50,967 nt of DNA, from contig NZ_AEEA01000023.1 in NCBI RefSeq assembly GCF_000297095.1, positions 1-50,967 of the forward strand, written 5' to 3'. Under the pieces are notes generated by a model. It made no database searches. It was given only the letters and a program-made list of their open reading frames with translations, and was not told the origin of the DNA. Shown here piece by piece: positions 11,530 to 19,485 of the stretch (position 1 is its first letter; each line of letters starts with the position of its first letter). The translations under genes were made by a program, and so were the position numbers. This stretch comes from Treponema primitia ZAS-1 (GTDB lineage Bacteria > Spirochaetota > Spirochaetia > Treponematales > Breznakiellaceae).

Positions 11530-14127
11530 TTAGGCGTCGCCATTCGGCGGTGCGTCGATGTCCATGAGCTGGGTCAGTTCTTCTTCGCTGTCGGCGATGA
11601 TACTGGCTGCCAGGAAACGGGCTACGGCGGTTTCGGTAGTGTAAGCCCCCATAGGGACGGCGCCAAGCCGCCAGAGTTCACGGGAAGTTGTGTAGCCGGA
11701 AAAGTCTACGATGCCCTCTTGCTGGGAACTGCAGTAGAAACGGGCGCCCCGGCGTTTGCCCAGGGTAAAGGCCCGTTTGAGGGAATAGGGACCTTCGCGG
11801 AAGCCGGCGGTACCCGTATCGTATAATTCAAGGAAAAAGTTTTTGACCCCCTTGTCCATTAATGATACCAGGTAATCCGGGCGTATACCGGGATAGATCC
11901 GGATAACGCACATGGAGTTTACCGCATTTTCCAGCATCCGAGAAAGTATGTACTGATCCGCCTCCAAGGGACCCGTGAGAAGGGGGGTATCTGAAAAAAT
12001 CGGCGCTTCCATATTCCAGTTCCGGAATCCGTCTACCCCGATGTGTTCAAATTTCAGGTTCAGCGGGGAGAGGACCTTACCGCCGTGTACTACGTAGACC
12101 CCCTTGGTTTTCCCCAAAGCCAGGGAGACCGCTTTTTTCATGGTCCGCTTAGCTTCCGGGGAACTGCCCGGAGGGGTAGAGGAGGCGGCAAAAACAATGG
12201 GGGCGTTGGCGTCGGCAAAGAGCCAGTAGATCAGGGGCGCCGTATAGGGGAGGGTATCGGTACCGTGGGCAATTACAATGCCGTTGGCGGTTCCCGAGTT
12301 AAGCTTTTCCGCGATGGTCTCGATGAGGATGGCCCAGTCAGAGGGAATTATCTCTTCCGAAAGGATGCGTCCCACATCAATCGATTCAAACCGGACCTTT
12401 GAGGCATCGGTAAAATCTTCGCCCTTGCCGCTTTCCACCGTGGGCGACGCCAATGGCGCGGCTAATGGCGCAGCCAAGAGATCCCGCAGAACCTGCTCGT
12501 CGCCGGTTTCCACGGCGCCGTCTTCCCCAACCCGGCCGGAAATGGCGCCTCCCATGGAAAGGACGTAGACCAGGGATACCGACAACAGTTCCCGGAGTAT
12601 ATCCTTTACCAGGGTCGGTTCCGCAAGGCCGCCGGTTTCCTTCATGATCAGCCCGGTGAGGAACTGTATAGGCCGGGCATCCCCTTCCCGGATGCGGCGT
12701 ACCTCCTGAGCATTGGCTTCGATCACCGAAGTGACAATGGCCTTAATGGTCTCCCGGTTGGTAAGCTGTTCCCAGCCTCGCTCCGTGATTATCCCCTGGG
12801 GATCCCGGTCTTCTTCCAAGACGGCGCTTACCACCTGTTTGGCGATACTTCCGTGGATACGCCGATCCCGAAGCATATTGAGGATTTTTGCGAAACGTTC
12901 CGGAGTCAGGGGGGAATCCGCTATGCTCAGGCCAAGGCGCTTACATTCTTTGATGATGTAGGAACTCATCCACTGGGCGGCTTCCCGGCTTATTTCAGGA
13001 GATACCGTTCCCAGGGAAAGGGTTTTTTCAAAGTAATCCGCCCGGCTTTTTTCGTCGCAGACAAATTCCGCCTGGTGCGCTTTCAATCCGTATTCGGCCA
13101 TCATGCGGTTACGCCTGGCTTCGGGGAGTTCCACTGAAACGCTGTCCGCGGACCCAGGGTCCAGGATACCCGGTCCGGGAATGAAGGGGGGTAGGTCTTC
13201 CCGGATAAATCGAGGTTTTTCACCTTCAGTACGGATCCGGAAGGGCTCGGTTGCGTTTTTTGCCGCGTTCCAGATCCGGCTTTCGTTGAGCACCGTCCCG
13301 CCGTTCAGGACTATTTCTTCCTGACGGGACATTTCGATATTAACTGCCTTTCCCACAAAGTTAAGGGAGTTGAGGTTCCGCAATTTAACAAAGTGTTCCG
13401 GTTCTTCCGGGTAGAGGGCCATAGCCACATAGGCGTTACAGCGGATTATGTTTTCCAAGGAAGCTTGCTTCCAGGAAGCTTGCTTCCAGGGAGCTTGCTT
13501 CCCACGGGGAACTTCGCTGGAAGTACCGGGAAACCCCTCTTTTCCGGGGATGATCTCCAGATATTGGATCTGCCGCCGCAGTTCGCTGAGAAATACCTCC
13601 GCCTCTTCGCCAATCTCAAAATCCGCGGCGGTCCGGATCCGCAGACTCGGCATACCGGCGTTTGAATAGTCCATCCAAGTCTCTTGCTGCCCTGCGGGTC
13701 CCCGTACCGAATGGGTCAGGCGGCCGGCATCTTCTTCCAGCCGGACTTCGGTGATCCGTATCCGCTTGCGCCGGCTGTGGAATAGAATATCCAGGGCGCC
13801 GTCTGTCCCCAGCTTAACCGACAGGCCGGAAAGGGCGATGGAGGGCTTTCCATCGGGGTCCTTAGGCATGGGGGGAGTATTGAGGTTTCGTTCGTAAGCC
13901 GCTTCTTTAATAATGGAACAGCCCAGACTCCGGATAAGCAGATAGGCCTTCCGGGCAGCCTGGGGATTAAGGATGGGAAGGGCTCCGTTTTCCCTTCGAC
14001 AGACGGGGCAGGAGGCTTTTTCGCCTTCCGTACTGCCTTGAGCACTGCATCTACAGAAGGTTTTGACCCCCGGCGGAGCTGCCAGGAGCAAAATACGGAC
14101 TTCAAGGGAAATATAGGTCTTATACAC
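11530..14127 (-). CDS. GatB-like / type I asparaginase (GatD-like) fusion protein with altered active sites
   Basis: One unbroken frame of 865 residues from GTG (cggag 8 nt upstream; an upstream ATG adds 48 unlikely residues). Residues 1-513 align by eye with GatB, the tRNA-handling/kinase subunit of the Glu-tRNA(Gln) amidotransferase. Zinc cysteines 25, 27, 40 and 43 (CxC...CPVC), LEEDAGRLTH and LRNLNSLNFVGKA are kept, followed by the helical and YqeY-like tail. The GatB motif YPDLPKGYQISQ is absent, MEEGSLRCDAN is replaced by a low-complexity insert then IIRCNAY, and HDYRYF is lost. Residues 518-865 are a type I asparaginase/GatD domain: HGTDT (621-625) and a possible catalytic Lys692 are kept, but the nucleophile motif TGGTI is MGGAI (Ala at the Thr position). 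Archaeal GatD and GatE are the separate equivalents. Probably a paralogue with a new or non-catalytic role; no gatA or gatC nearby. Confidence 0.85.
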   Translation of the reverse strand: MYKTYISLEVRILLLAAPPGVKTFCRCSAQGSTEGEKASCPVCRRENGALPILNPQAARKAYLLIRSLGCSIIKEAAYERNLNTPPMPKDPDGKPSIALSGLSVKLGTDGALDILFHSRRKRIRITEVRLEEDAGRLTHSVRGPAGQQETWMDYSNAGMPSLRIRTAADFEIGEEAEVFLSELRRQIQYLEIIPGKEGFPGTSSEVPRGKQAPWKQASWKQASLENIIRCNAYVAMALYPEEPEHFVKLRNLNSLNFVGKAVNIEMSRQEEIVLNGGTVLNESRIWNAAKNATEPFRIRTEGEKPRFIREDLPPFIPGPGILDPGSADSVSVELPEARRNRMMAEYGLKAHQAEFVCDEKSRADYFEKTLSLGTVSPEISREAAQWMSSYIIKECKRLGLSIADSPLTPERFAKILNMLRDRRIHGSIAKQVVSAVLEEDRDPQGIITERGWEQLTNRETIKAIVTSVIEANAQEVRRIREGDARPIQFLTGLIMKETGGLAEPTLVKDILRELLSVSLVYVLSMGGAISGRVGEDGAVETGDEQVLRDLLAAPLAAPLASPTVESGKGEDFTDASKVRFESIDVGRILSEEIIPSDWAILIETIAEKLNSGTANGIVIAHGTDTLPYTAPLIYWLFADANAPIVFAASSTPPGSSPEAKRTMKKAVSLALGKTKGVYVVHGGKVLSPLNLKFEHIGVDGFRNWNMEAPIFSDTPLLTGPLEADQYILSRMLENAVNSMCVIRIYPGIRPDYLVSLMDKGVKNFFLELYDTGTAGFREGPYSLKRAFTLGKRRGARFYCSSQQEGIVDFSGYTTSRELWRLGAVPMGAYTTETAVARFLAASIIADSEEELTQLMDIDAPPNGDA
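13459..13503 (-). repeat. Three tandem 15-bp palindromic repeats inside the fusion gene
   Basis: Units 13459-13473 and 13474-13488 are identical (ggaagcttgcttcca) and 13489-13503 differs slightly (gggagcttgcttccc). Each is itself an inverted repeat. In frame on the minus strand they encode repeated WKQAS-like pentapeptides, just where the GatB MEEGS motif should be. Confidence 0.9.
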
Positions 14128-14180
14128 CGGTGTCACTCCGTTTTTTTCGTAAGCTAATTTAGTAAAATAAAAAAAATAAA

Positions 14181-14209
14181 TGGAAAATTTACCGTTTTGA
14201 ATGTATAAT
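14181..14209 (+). promoter_or_regulatory. Possible promoter of the GH63/ppx/ppk operon
   Basis: TGGAAA (14181-14186), 17-nt spacer and a perfect TATAAT (14204-14209) in an AT-rich divergent intergenic region. This would give a leader of roughly 110 nt ending in the start-codon hairpin. Confidence 0.4.
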
Positions 14210-14304
14210 AAAATACACGTTGATGCAATGAGCGAAAAAAATGGAGTTTTGTTTGACTTTTTTATGCACATAGATTAATCTCGACAGGATATACCAGGGG
14301 CATT

Positions 14305-14327
14305 CAAATGCTCCTAAGGAGCATTTG
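14305..14327 (+). promoter_or_regulatory. Hairpin hiding the ribosome site and start of the GH63-like gene
   Basis: Perfect 11-bp inverted repeat with a single central base. The 5' arm contains ctcct, the 3' arm contains the ribosome site aggag (14317-14321) and the first TTG start codon. In RNA the ribosome site would be paired, which suggests translational control. There is no U-tract, so it is not an obvious terminator. Confidence 0.6.
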
Positions 14328-15752
14328 TTGACTAGACGCGATTTCCCCAAGATCCATTTTTATGACCAGGATTTTGTGGATATATACGATAAAACCTGGG
14401 CATGGATCCAAGATTGCTGGCAGGGAGACGGGGAAAGGGGCGCCATTGATGGTAGATTCTTTTCGTATCCCGGGAGTCCTGTGGTCCAGCAGATTGACGC
14501 CATTTTCTCGTCCTTTTTTTTGGTTTATTCAAACCGGATCTACCATGCTTTTCCGACCTTGGATGTTTTTTACCAACACCAGGAACAGAATGGGGCCATC
14601 CGTTCGGCCTATAATATCGAAACCGGGGAGCCCGTGGTGGAGAGTAATAACCCCGAAGGCCTGGGGCTGCCCCTCTTTGCCTGGGCGGAGTTTAACCTCT
14701 ACCATAAGTCGGGGAATAAAAAGCGGGTTAAGGATGTTATTCCCATTCTGGATAAATATACCAGTTGGATCGATTCGGTATTTAAACGGCCCAACGGGCT
14801 TTACGAGGTTCCCCTGGCGGCTACAGGGATGGTCAACGCACCGCGGGAGGATGCGGTCTATCCCGTTGATTTTAATACCATGATGGCCATCAATGTGCTC
14901 TATATGTCCGCCTTGGCGGATATTCTGAACGATAAGGAAGCCAGTTTTCAGTATAAAAGGCAATACTTTTCACTGAAGACCCGGCTTAATACCCTGATGT
15001 GGGACAATGAAGATGGTTTCTATTATGACATTGATAAAGAGGAAAAACGGATAAAGGTAAAAACCATCGCCGGTTATTGGCCCCTATTAGCGGAAATCTC
15101 CAACGACGATAAGGCGGAGCGGATCATCGACAAGCTTTCGGACCCCGTGTTTTTCGGGGCCCCCCATCCTTTCCCCACGGTTGCCGTATCGGAACCCAGT
15201 TTTGACGAAACCGGTAACGGGTTCCGGGGTTCCGTATATCCTCACCTGACCTTTATGGTGATCAAGGGCCTGGAACGGTATCAGCGCTGGGATCTTGCCC
15301 GGGAATGCGCCATCCGCCACCTCTACTTTGTATTGGATTCCATGAACCCCGATGGAAACCACCATAAGGGTAATCTCTGGGAGGCCTATCTGCCATTAAA
15401 AGAGGGGCCTGCACAATGGCCGGAGAAGCCCGAGTTTCCCCGGCCCCAATACCTTACCTACGATGCCCTATCCACCATCTGTCTTACCATCGAAAATATT
15501 GTTGGTCTGTTTATTTCCCTTCCCCGCAAAACCGTGGACTGGATTATCCCCAACCTGGAAATCATGGGGATAGAAAACCTTTCCCTTAAGAAAAATATGA
15601 TAACCATACTTTCCAATAAGAGCGGCCGGGGCTGGGAGATCCATATGGAGAGTGAAAAACTTTACTATTTTACGATAAATATTCTGGGAAAAAAGAAGAA
15701 GACCCTGCCCATCCCTTCCGGGAAGTGTTCTATGCTCATAGATAAGTTATAA
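14325..15752 (+). CDS. GH63-like (alpha/alpha)6-barrel glycosidase
   Basis: About 475 residues with no signal peptide, so cytoplasmic. The fold and motifs (YPGSPVVQQIDAIFS, a mid-protein DFNTMMAINVLYMSALADI helix, FRGSVYPHLTFMVIKGLERY, GNLWEAYLP) match trehalase-like and GH63 enzymes, a group that includes mannosylglycerate hydrolase and oligosaccharide glucosidases. Substrate not assigned. Translation begins at TTG: 14325 or the adjacent TTG at 14328, the latter having better spacing to aggag. First gene of a plus-strand operon; ppx follows after 11 nt. Its position beside polyphosphate genes is unusual and might tie a storage or compatible-solute sugar to phosphate or energy status (inference). 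Confidence 0.82.
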   Translation: MLTRRDFPKIHFYDQDFVDIYDKTWAWIQDCWQGDGERGAIDGRFFSYPGSPVVQQIDAIFSSFFLVYSNRIYHAFPTLDVFYQHQEQNGAIRSAYNIETGEPVVESNNPEGLGLPLFAWAEFNLYHKSGNKKRVKDVIPILDKYTSWIDSVFKRPNGLYEVPLAATGMVNAPREDAVYPVDFNTMMAINVLYMSALADILNDKEASFQYKRQYFSLKTRLNTLMWDNEDGFYYDIDKEEKRIKVKTIAGYWPLLAEISNDDKAERIIDKLSDPVFFGAPHPFPTVAVSEPSFDETGNGFRGSVYPHLTFMVIKGLERYQRWDLARECAIRHLYFVLDSMNPDGNHHKGNLWEAYLPLKEGPAQWPEKPEFPRPQYLTYDALSTICLTIENIVGLFISLPRKTVDWIIPNLEIMGIENLSLKKNMITILSNKSGRGWEIHMESEKLYYFTINILGKKKKTLPIPSGKCSMLIDKL

Positions 15753-15763
15753 GTGTTAATGAT

Positions 15764-17302
15764 ATGGAAAAAACCAATCGGCTGGTAGCCATTCTGGAAA
15801 TCGGATCGACCGGTATCAGATCGCTGATCGCGGAAATTTATGATGCCGGGGAATGGAAATTCATGGACCGTGCGGGGAAGCCTATTGCCCTGGGTCGGGA
15901 TGTATTTACCTCCGGACAGGTGTCCCGGGAATCCCTGCTGGAATGTCTTACGGTACTCCAGAATTTCCGGGAGCTCCTCCAAGGCTGGGGTATCGCCGAT
16001 GAGGATATACATTGTATAGCCACCAGTGCCCTCAGGGCGGCGAAGAACCGTGATGTCTTTGTGGACCGGGTCCATCAGGAAACGGGGTTCAACTTTACGG
16101 TGGTAGAGGGTATTGAGGAAAACCGCCTGATGTACCTGGCGGTGCGGTTTGCCATGAAGAACGATGTTCCCCAGTTTTGGCGGGCCAGTTCCATGATCAT
16201 CGATGTTGGGGGGGGGTCCACGGAGATCATGCTCCTGCGCCGGGGTAAAATGGTGGCTGCCCACAGTATCAAGCTGGGGACCATCCTGATAGATCGGCAG
16301 TCCCGGCTGGCCCTTGGTTCTGTCCGTTCCCAGGAACGGTATCTGAACGAAACTATCCGGAATACGTCGGAGCAGCTCAACGCAGAAATGGTGCTCTCCC
16401 ATGTCAGAACCTTTGTAGTCGCCGGCGCCGATGCCCGGCTGGTGGCGGCTCTGATTGGCCGGGAGGTGAACGAAAACTGCTGGGTCATTGCCCGGGAGGA
16501 ATTTGTCAAATTTGCGGAGAAGGTTCAGAACTACAGTGTTGATGAAACGGTACAGAAACTCCACATTCCCTTTGCGGATGCCGAGGGCTTTGTGCCGGGT
16601 ATTCTGGTTTACAAACTTTTTCTGGAACGAACCGCCGCTGTCCATGTGGTGGTTCCCCTGGTTTCCATCCGCGAGGGGCTTCTTATAGATATGGCCCGGG
16701 GGGTGGACCCGGAACTGCAGGAGGACTTCTTTTCCCAGGTTATTGCTTCCGCAGTAAATCTGGGGCGGCGGTTCCACTATGACGAGCTCCACAACCGGCA
16801 TGTGGCTAATCTTTGTCTGACCCTTTTTGACGAGCTGCTCCGTGAACACGGGATGAGCCGCCGGGAGCGGATGATGCTGGAAGTGGCGGCTACCCTCCAC
16901 GATGTGGGGATGTTTATCCGGGGTTCCGGGCATCAGAAACACGGCCAGTACATCGTGGCCAATTCGGAGATCTTCGGCCTGCACCAGGAGGAACTGGATA
17001 TTATTGCCAATGTGATCCGTTACCACCGGGGGGATCTTCCTTCCCCCGCGGATATTGATTACATCGCCCTCCAGAAGGATGAGCGGATCCTGATGCTCAA
17101 GATGACTTCTATTCTGCGGGTTGCGGACGCATTGGACCGGGGACATTCTCAGCATATCCGCAGTATTACGGTGGAAAAGAAAAGCGAAGCCATACTGCTC
17201 CATGCCCAGGGGAATTACGATTTCAGTCTGGAACGGATAGGGCTGGAAGAAAAGGCCGGTTTGTTCCAGGACGTTTTTGGCTACAAGGTTATTTTGAATT
17301 AG
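15764..17302 (+). CDS. ppx: Ppx/GppA-family exopolyphosphatase / guanosine pentaphosphatase
   Basis: 512 residues. The N-terminal actin-like ASKHA phosphatase domain has IGSTGIRS (an altered form of the usual DxGSNS), catalytic acidic residues in VEGIEENRLMY near 118-120 and the phosphate loop DVGGGSTE at 147-154. The C-terminal half has an HD-type helical domain (TLHDVGMFI...GHQKHGQYI, then IANVIRYHRGDLP), as in long Ppx proteins. Family members hydrolyse polyphosphate from its end or convert pppGpp to ppGpp; which one cannot be read from sequence. Located 11 nt after the glycosidase gene and 8 nt before ppk, so synthesis and breakdown enzymes are co-transcribed. No strong ribosome site is visible, which suggests coupling. 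Confidence 0.93.
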   Translation: MEKTNRLVAILEIGSTGIRSLIAEIYDAGEWKFMDRAGKPIALGRDVFTSGQVSRESLLECLTVLQNFRELLQGWGIADEDIHCIATSALRAAKNRDVFVDRVHQETGFNFTVVEGIEENRLMYLAVRFAMKNDVPQFWRASSMIIDVGGGSTEIMLLRRGKMVAAHSIKLGTILIDRQSRLALGSVRSQERYLNETIRNTSEQLNAEMVLSHVRTFVVAGADARLVAALIGREVNENCWVIAREEFVKFAEKVQNYSVDETVQKLHIPFADAEGFVPGILVYKLFLERTAAVHVVVPLVSIREGLLIDMARGVDPELQEDFFSQVIASAVNLGRRFHYDELHNRHVANLCLTLFDELLREHGMSRRERMMLEVAATLHDVGMFIRGSGHQKHGQYIVANSEIFGLHQEELDIIANVIRYHRGDLPSPADIDYIALQKDERILMLKMTSILRVADALDRGHSQHIRSITVEKKSEAILLHAQGNYDFSLERIGLEEKAGLFQDVFGYKVILN

Positions 17303-17310
17303 GGGTTTTG

Positions 17311-19482
17311 ATGGATACTAATACTATGCGTTTTTTCAACCGTGATCTTTCCTGGATTGATTTTAATGAACGGGTGCTGGAGGAGGGGCTTAGGGGGGAT
17401 ATGCCTCCCTTGGAGCGGTTTCGGTTTCTTTCAATACTTTCGGCCAATTTTGATGAATTTTTTATGGTACGGGTGGCCGCCGTGAAGCGGGCTTTACGTT
17501 CCGGTACGGGTCCGGTATCCTCCGCCGAAACATGGCTGGGCCGGAATCCCCTTCCGGATCCATCGGGGCTTAGCCCTGATGAGCTGCTCAGAAAAATTGC
17601 GGTGAAGGTTCGTTCCATAAGCGAACGGCAGTATCGCTGTCTGCTGAATGAGATTTTCCCCCTTCTCGCCAAGGGGGGGCTTGAACTGATACGCCCCGAT
17701 ACCTATTCCATTTCCCATATGGATTATCTTGAGACCTTTTTTCTTGGCCAGGTTTATCCCGTACTGACTCCCCTGCGGATCGAGGAAGATGGGGATCTGC
17801 CCTTTATCAGCGGGAACAACCTTAATGCGGCCTTTCTCCTTGAAAAAGAGGATGATGATGAGGACGAAGAGCATATTGCCGTCATCCAGCTTCCCAAGGG
17901 ACTGGATCGCATTGTCTGGCTCCCCGCGGAGGAGGATTCCGCTGAAATACGCGGCGGTAAATGGGCGCTCCTGGACGATCTGGTGCTTACCTGGGGGGCC
18001 TATTTATTCCCGGGGTACCGGGTTAGGGAAACCATGCTTTTTAAGATTAACCGGGACGCCGATTTTTCGGTGGATGAAAAACGGGATGAAGATTTTATTG
18101 AGGCCATGGAAGAAGTTATTGAAGGACGTACACATTCACCGGTGGTCCGCATGACCTATTCCGCCGACAGCAGGCGGCTGAAGGAAGAACTAGCCCGGCG
18201 GCTGGAACTTGAAGAACAGGATCTCTACGAAGCAGAGAGCCCCATGGATTTGGGGAGCCTTATGGACCTGGCCAATGCCCGGGGCTTCGACTCCCTCCGG
18301 CTTAAGCCCTGGAAAATTTACAGTAATACTGCTTTTAGCGAAGATGAGTCCCTCTGGGACCGGATAAGCCAGCGGGATGTGCTTATCCGCCTTCCCTATG
18401 AATCCTTCGATCCGGTGGTACGGTTTTTCCAGGATGCTGCGGCGGACCCCCAGGTAATTTCCATAAAAACCGCCCTGTATCGTACCAGCGGTAACAGTCC
18501 GATCATCAGAGCCCTGGAGCAGGCCGCCCTGAAGGGTAAGCATGTAACTGCGGTGGTGGAGCTAAAGGCCCGGTTTGACGAAGAACGGAATATTTCCTGG
18601 GCAAACCGGCTGGAAAAGGCCGGGGTGATCGTGGTATACGGTCTTGCAAGGCTCAAGGTTCATGCTAAGATAAGCATGGTTATCCGCAGGGAGAAGGAAG
18701 GTGTTAAGCGGTACGTTCATCTTTCCACGGGAAACTACAACGATAAGACCGCAAAGCTGTACGAGGATTTGGGGATCTTTACCGCCCGTGAAGATATTGC
18801 CATGGACGCCTCGGTGTTTTTCAATATGCTTACGGGGTATTCGGCGATCCAGTCAATGCGGAAACTGGTGATTGCCCCCACAAGTTTAAAGCGGCGTCTT
18901 TTGGAACTGATTGAGCGGGAAGCGAAACGATCAAGCCAGGAGTACCCCGGGAGGATCATTGCTAAGGTGAATTCCCTGGCGGATACGGATGTGATCGAAG
19001 CCCTGTATGGAGCTTCCCAGGCGGGTGTAAAAATCACCCTGGTGGTGCGGGGCATCTGTATGCTGATCCCCGGACTTGCCGGGCTTTCGGAAAATATCAG
19101 GGTGATAAGTATTATCGGGCATTACCTGGAACATTCCCGGATCTACTACTTCGCCAATGGCGGCGCTGAGGAGTACTATTTAGCAAGCGCCGACTGGATG
19201 CCACGTAATCTTGAGCGGCGGGTAGAGCTGATGTTTCCGGTGCTGCAGGAGGATATTAAAATCCAGGTTCGGGATATTCTGAATGCCTATATACGGGATA
19301 CTATTCAGGCCCGGCTTCTGGGGAGTGATGGTTCCTGGAAACGATGTTCCCAAGGGGCCAAGGGGGAGGAGACCTTTTCTGTTCAGGAGCATCTTCTTTC
19401 CCTGGCTGCGAAGGCCGGGGAGAACCTGTGGGCGCCCAGGCAGGAATTTGTGGTACGCCGCAGCGATCCCGGAAAGGAATAA
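17311..19482 (+). CDS. ppk1: Polyphosphate kinase 1
   Basis: 723 residues from the ATG preceded by agggg; a TTG one codon earlier is possible. Makes polyphosphate from ATP reversibly. Domains in order: N-terminal helical domain starting FFNRDLSWIDFNERVLEE, head domain, and two phospholipase-D-like C-terminal domains. The autophosphorylated histidine is His451 in LKVHAKI, with HLSTGNYN (His470) following; the second catalytic half includes GHYLEHSRIYYF. Length and motifs are normal. An acidic stretch (DDDEDEE, about 181-187) lies in the head domain. Co-transcribed with ppx and the downstream methyltransferase gene. Confidence 0.97.
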   Translation: MDTNTMRFFNRDLSWIDFNERVLEEGLRGDMPPLERFRFLSILSANFDEFFMVRVAAVKRALRSGTGPVSSAETWLGRNPLPDPSGLSPDELLRKIAVKVRSISERQYRCLLNEIFPLLAKGGLELIRPDTYSISHMDYLETFFLGQVYPVLTPLRIEEDGDLPFISGNNLNAAFLLEKEDDDEDEEHIAVIQLPKGLDRIVWLPAEEDSAEIRGGKWALLDDLVLTWGAYLFPGYRVRETMLFKINRDADFSVDEKRDEDFIEAMEEVIEGRTHSPVVRMTYSADSRRLKEELARRLELEEQDLYEAESPMDLGSLMDLANARGFDSLRLKPWKIYSNTAFSEDESLWDRISQRDVLIRLPYESFDPVVRFFQDAAADPQVISIKTALYRTSGNSPIIRALEQAALKGKHVTAVVELKARFDEERNISWANRLEKAGVIVVYGLARLKVHAKISMVIRREKEGVKRYVHLSTGNYNDKTAKLYEDLGIFTAREDIAMDASVFFNMLTGYSAIQSMRKLVIAPTSLKRRLLELIEREAKRSSQEYPGRIIAKVNSLADTDVIEALYGASQAGVKITLVVRGICMLIPGLAGLSENIRVISIIGHYLEHSRIYYFANGGAEEYYLASADWMPRNLERRVELMFPVLQEDIKIQVRDILNAYIRDTIQARLLGSDGSWKRCSQGAKGEETFSVQEHLLSLAAKAGENLWAPRQEFVVRRSDPGKE

Positions 19483-19485
19483 TAT

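Noticed and set aside
14128..14271. Longer ATG start for the GatB-asparaginase fusion
   Set aside because: The extra 48 residues are hydrophobic/aromatic, AT-rich and unlike GatB; the GTG at 14127 has a well-spaced ribosome site.
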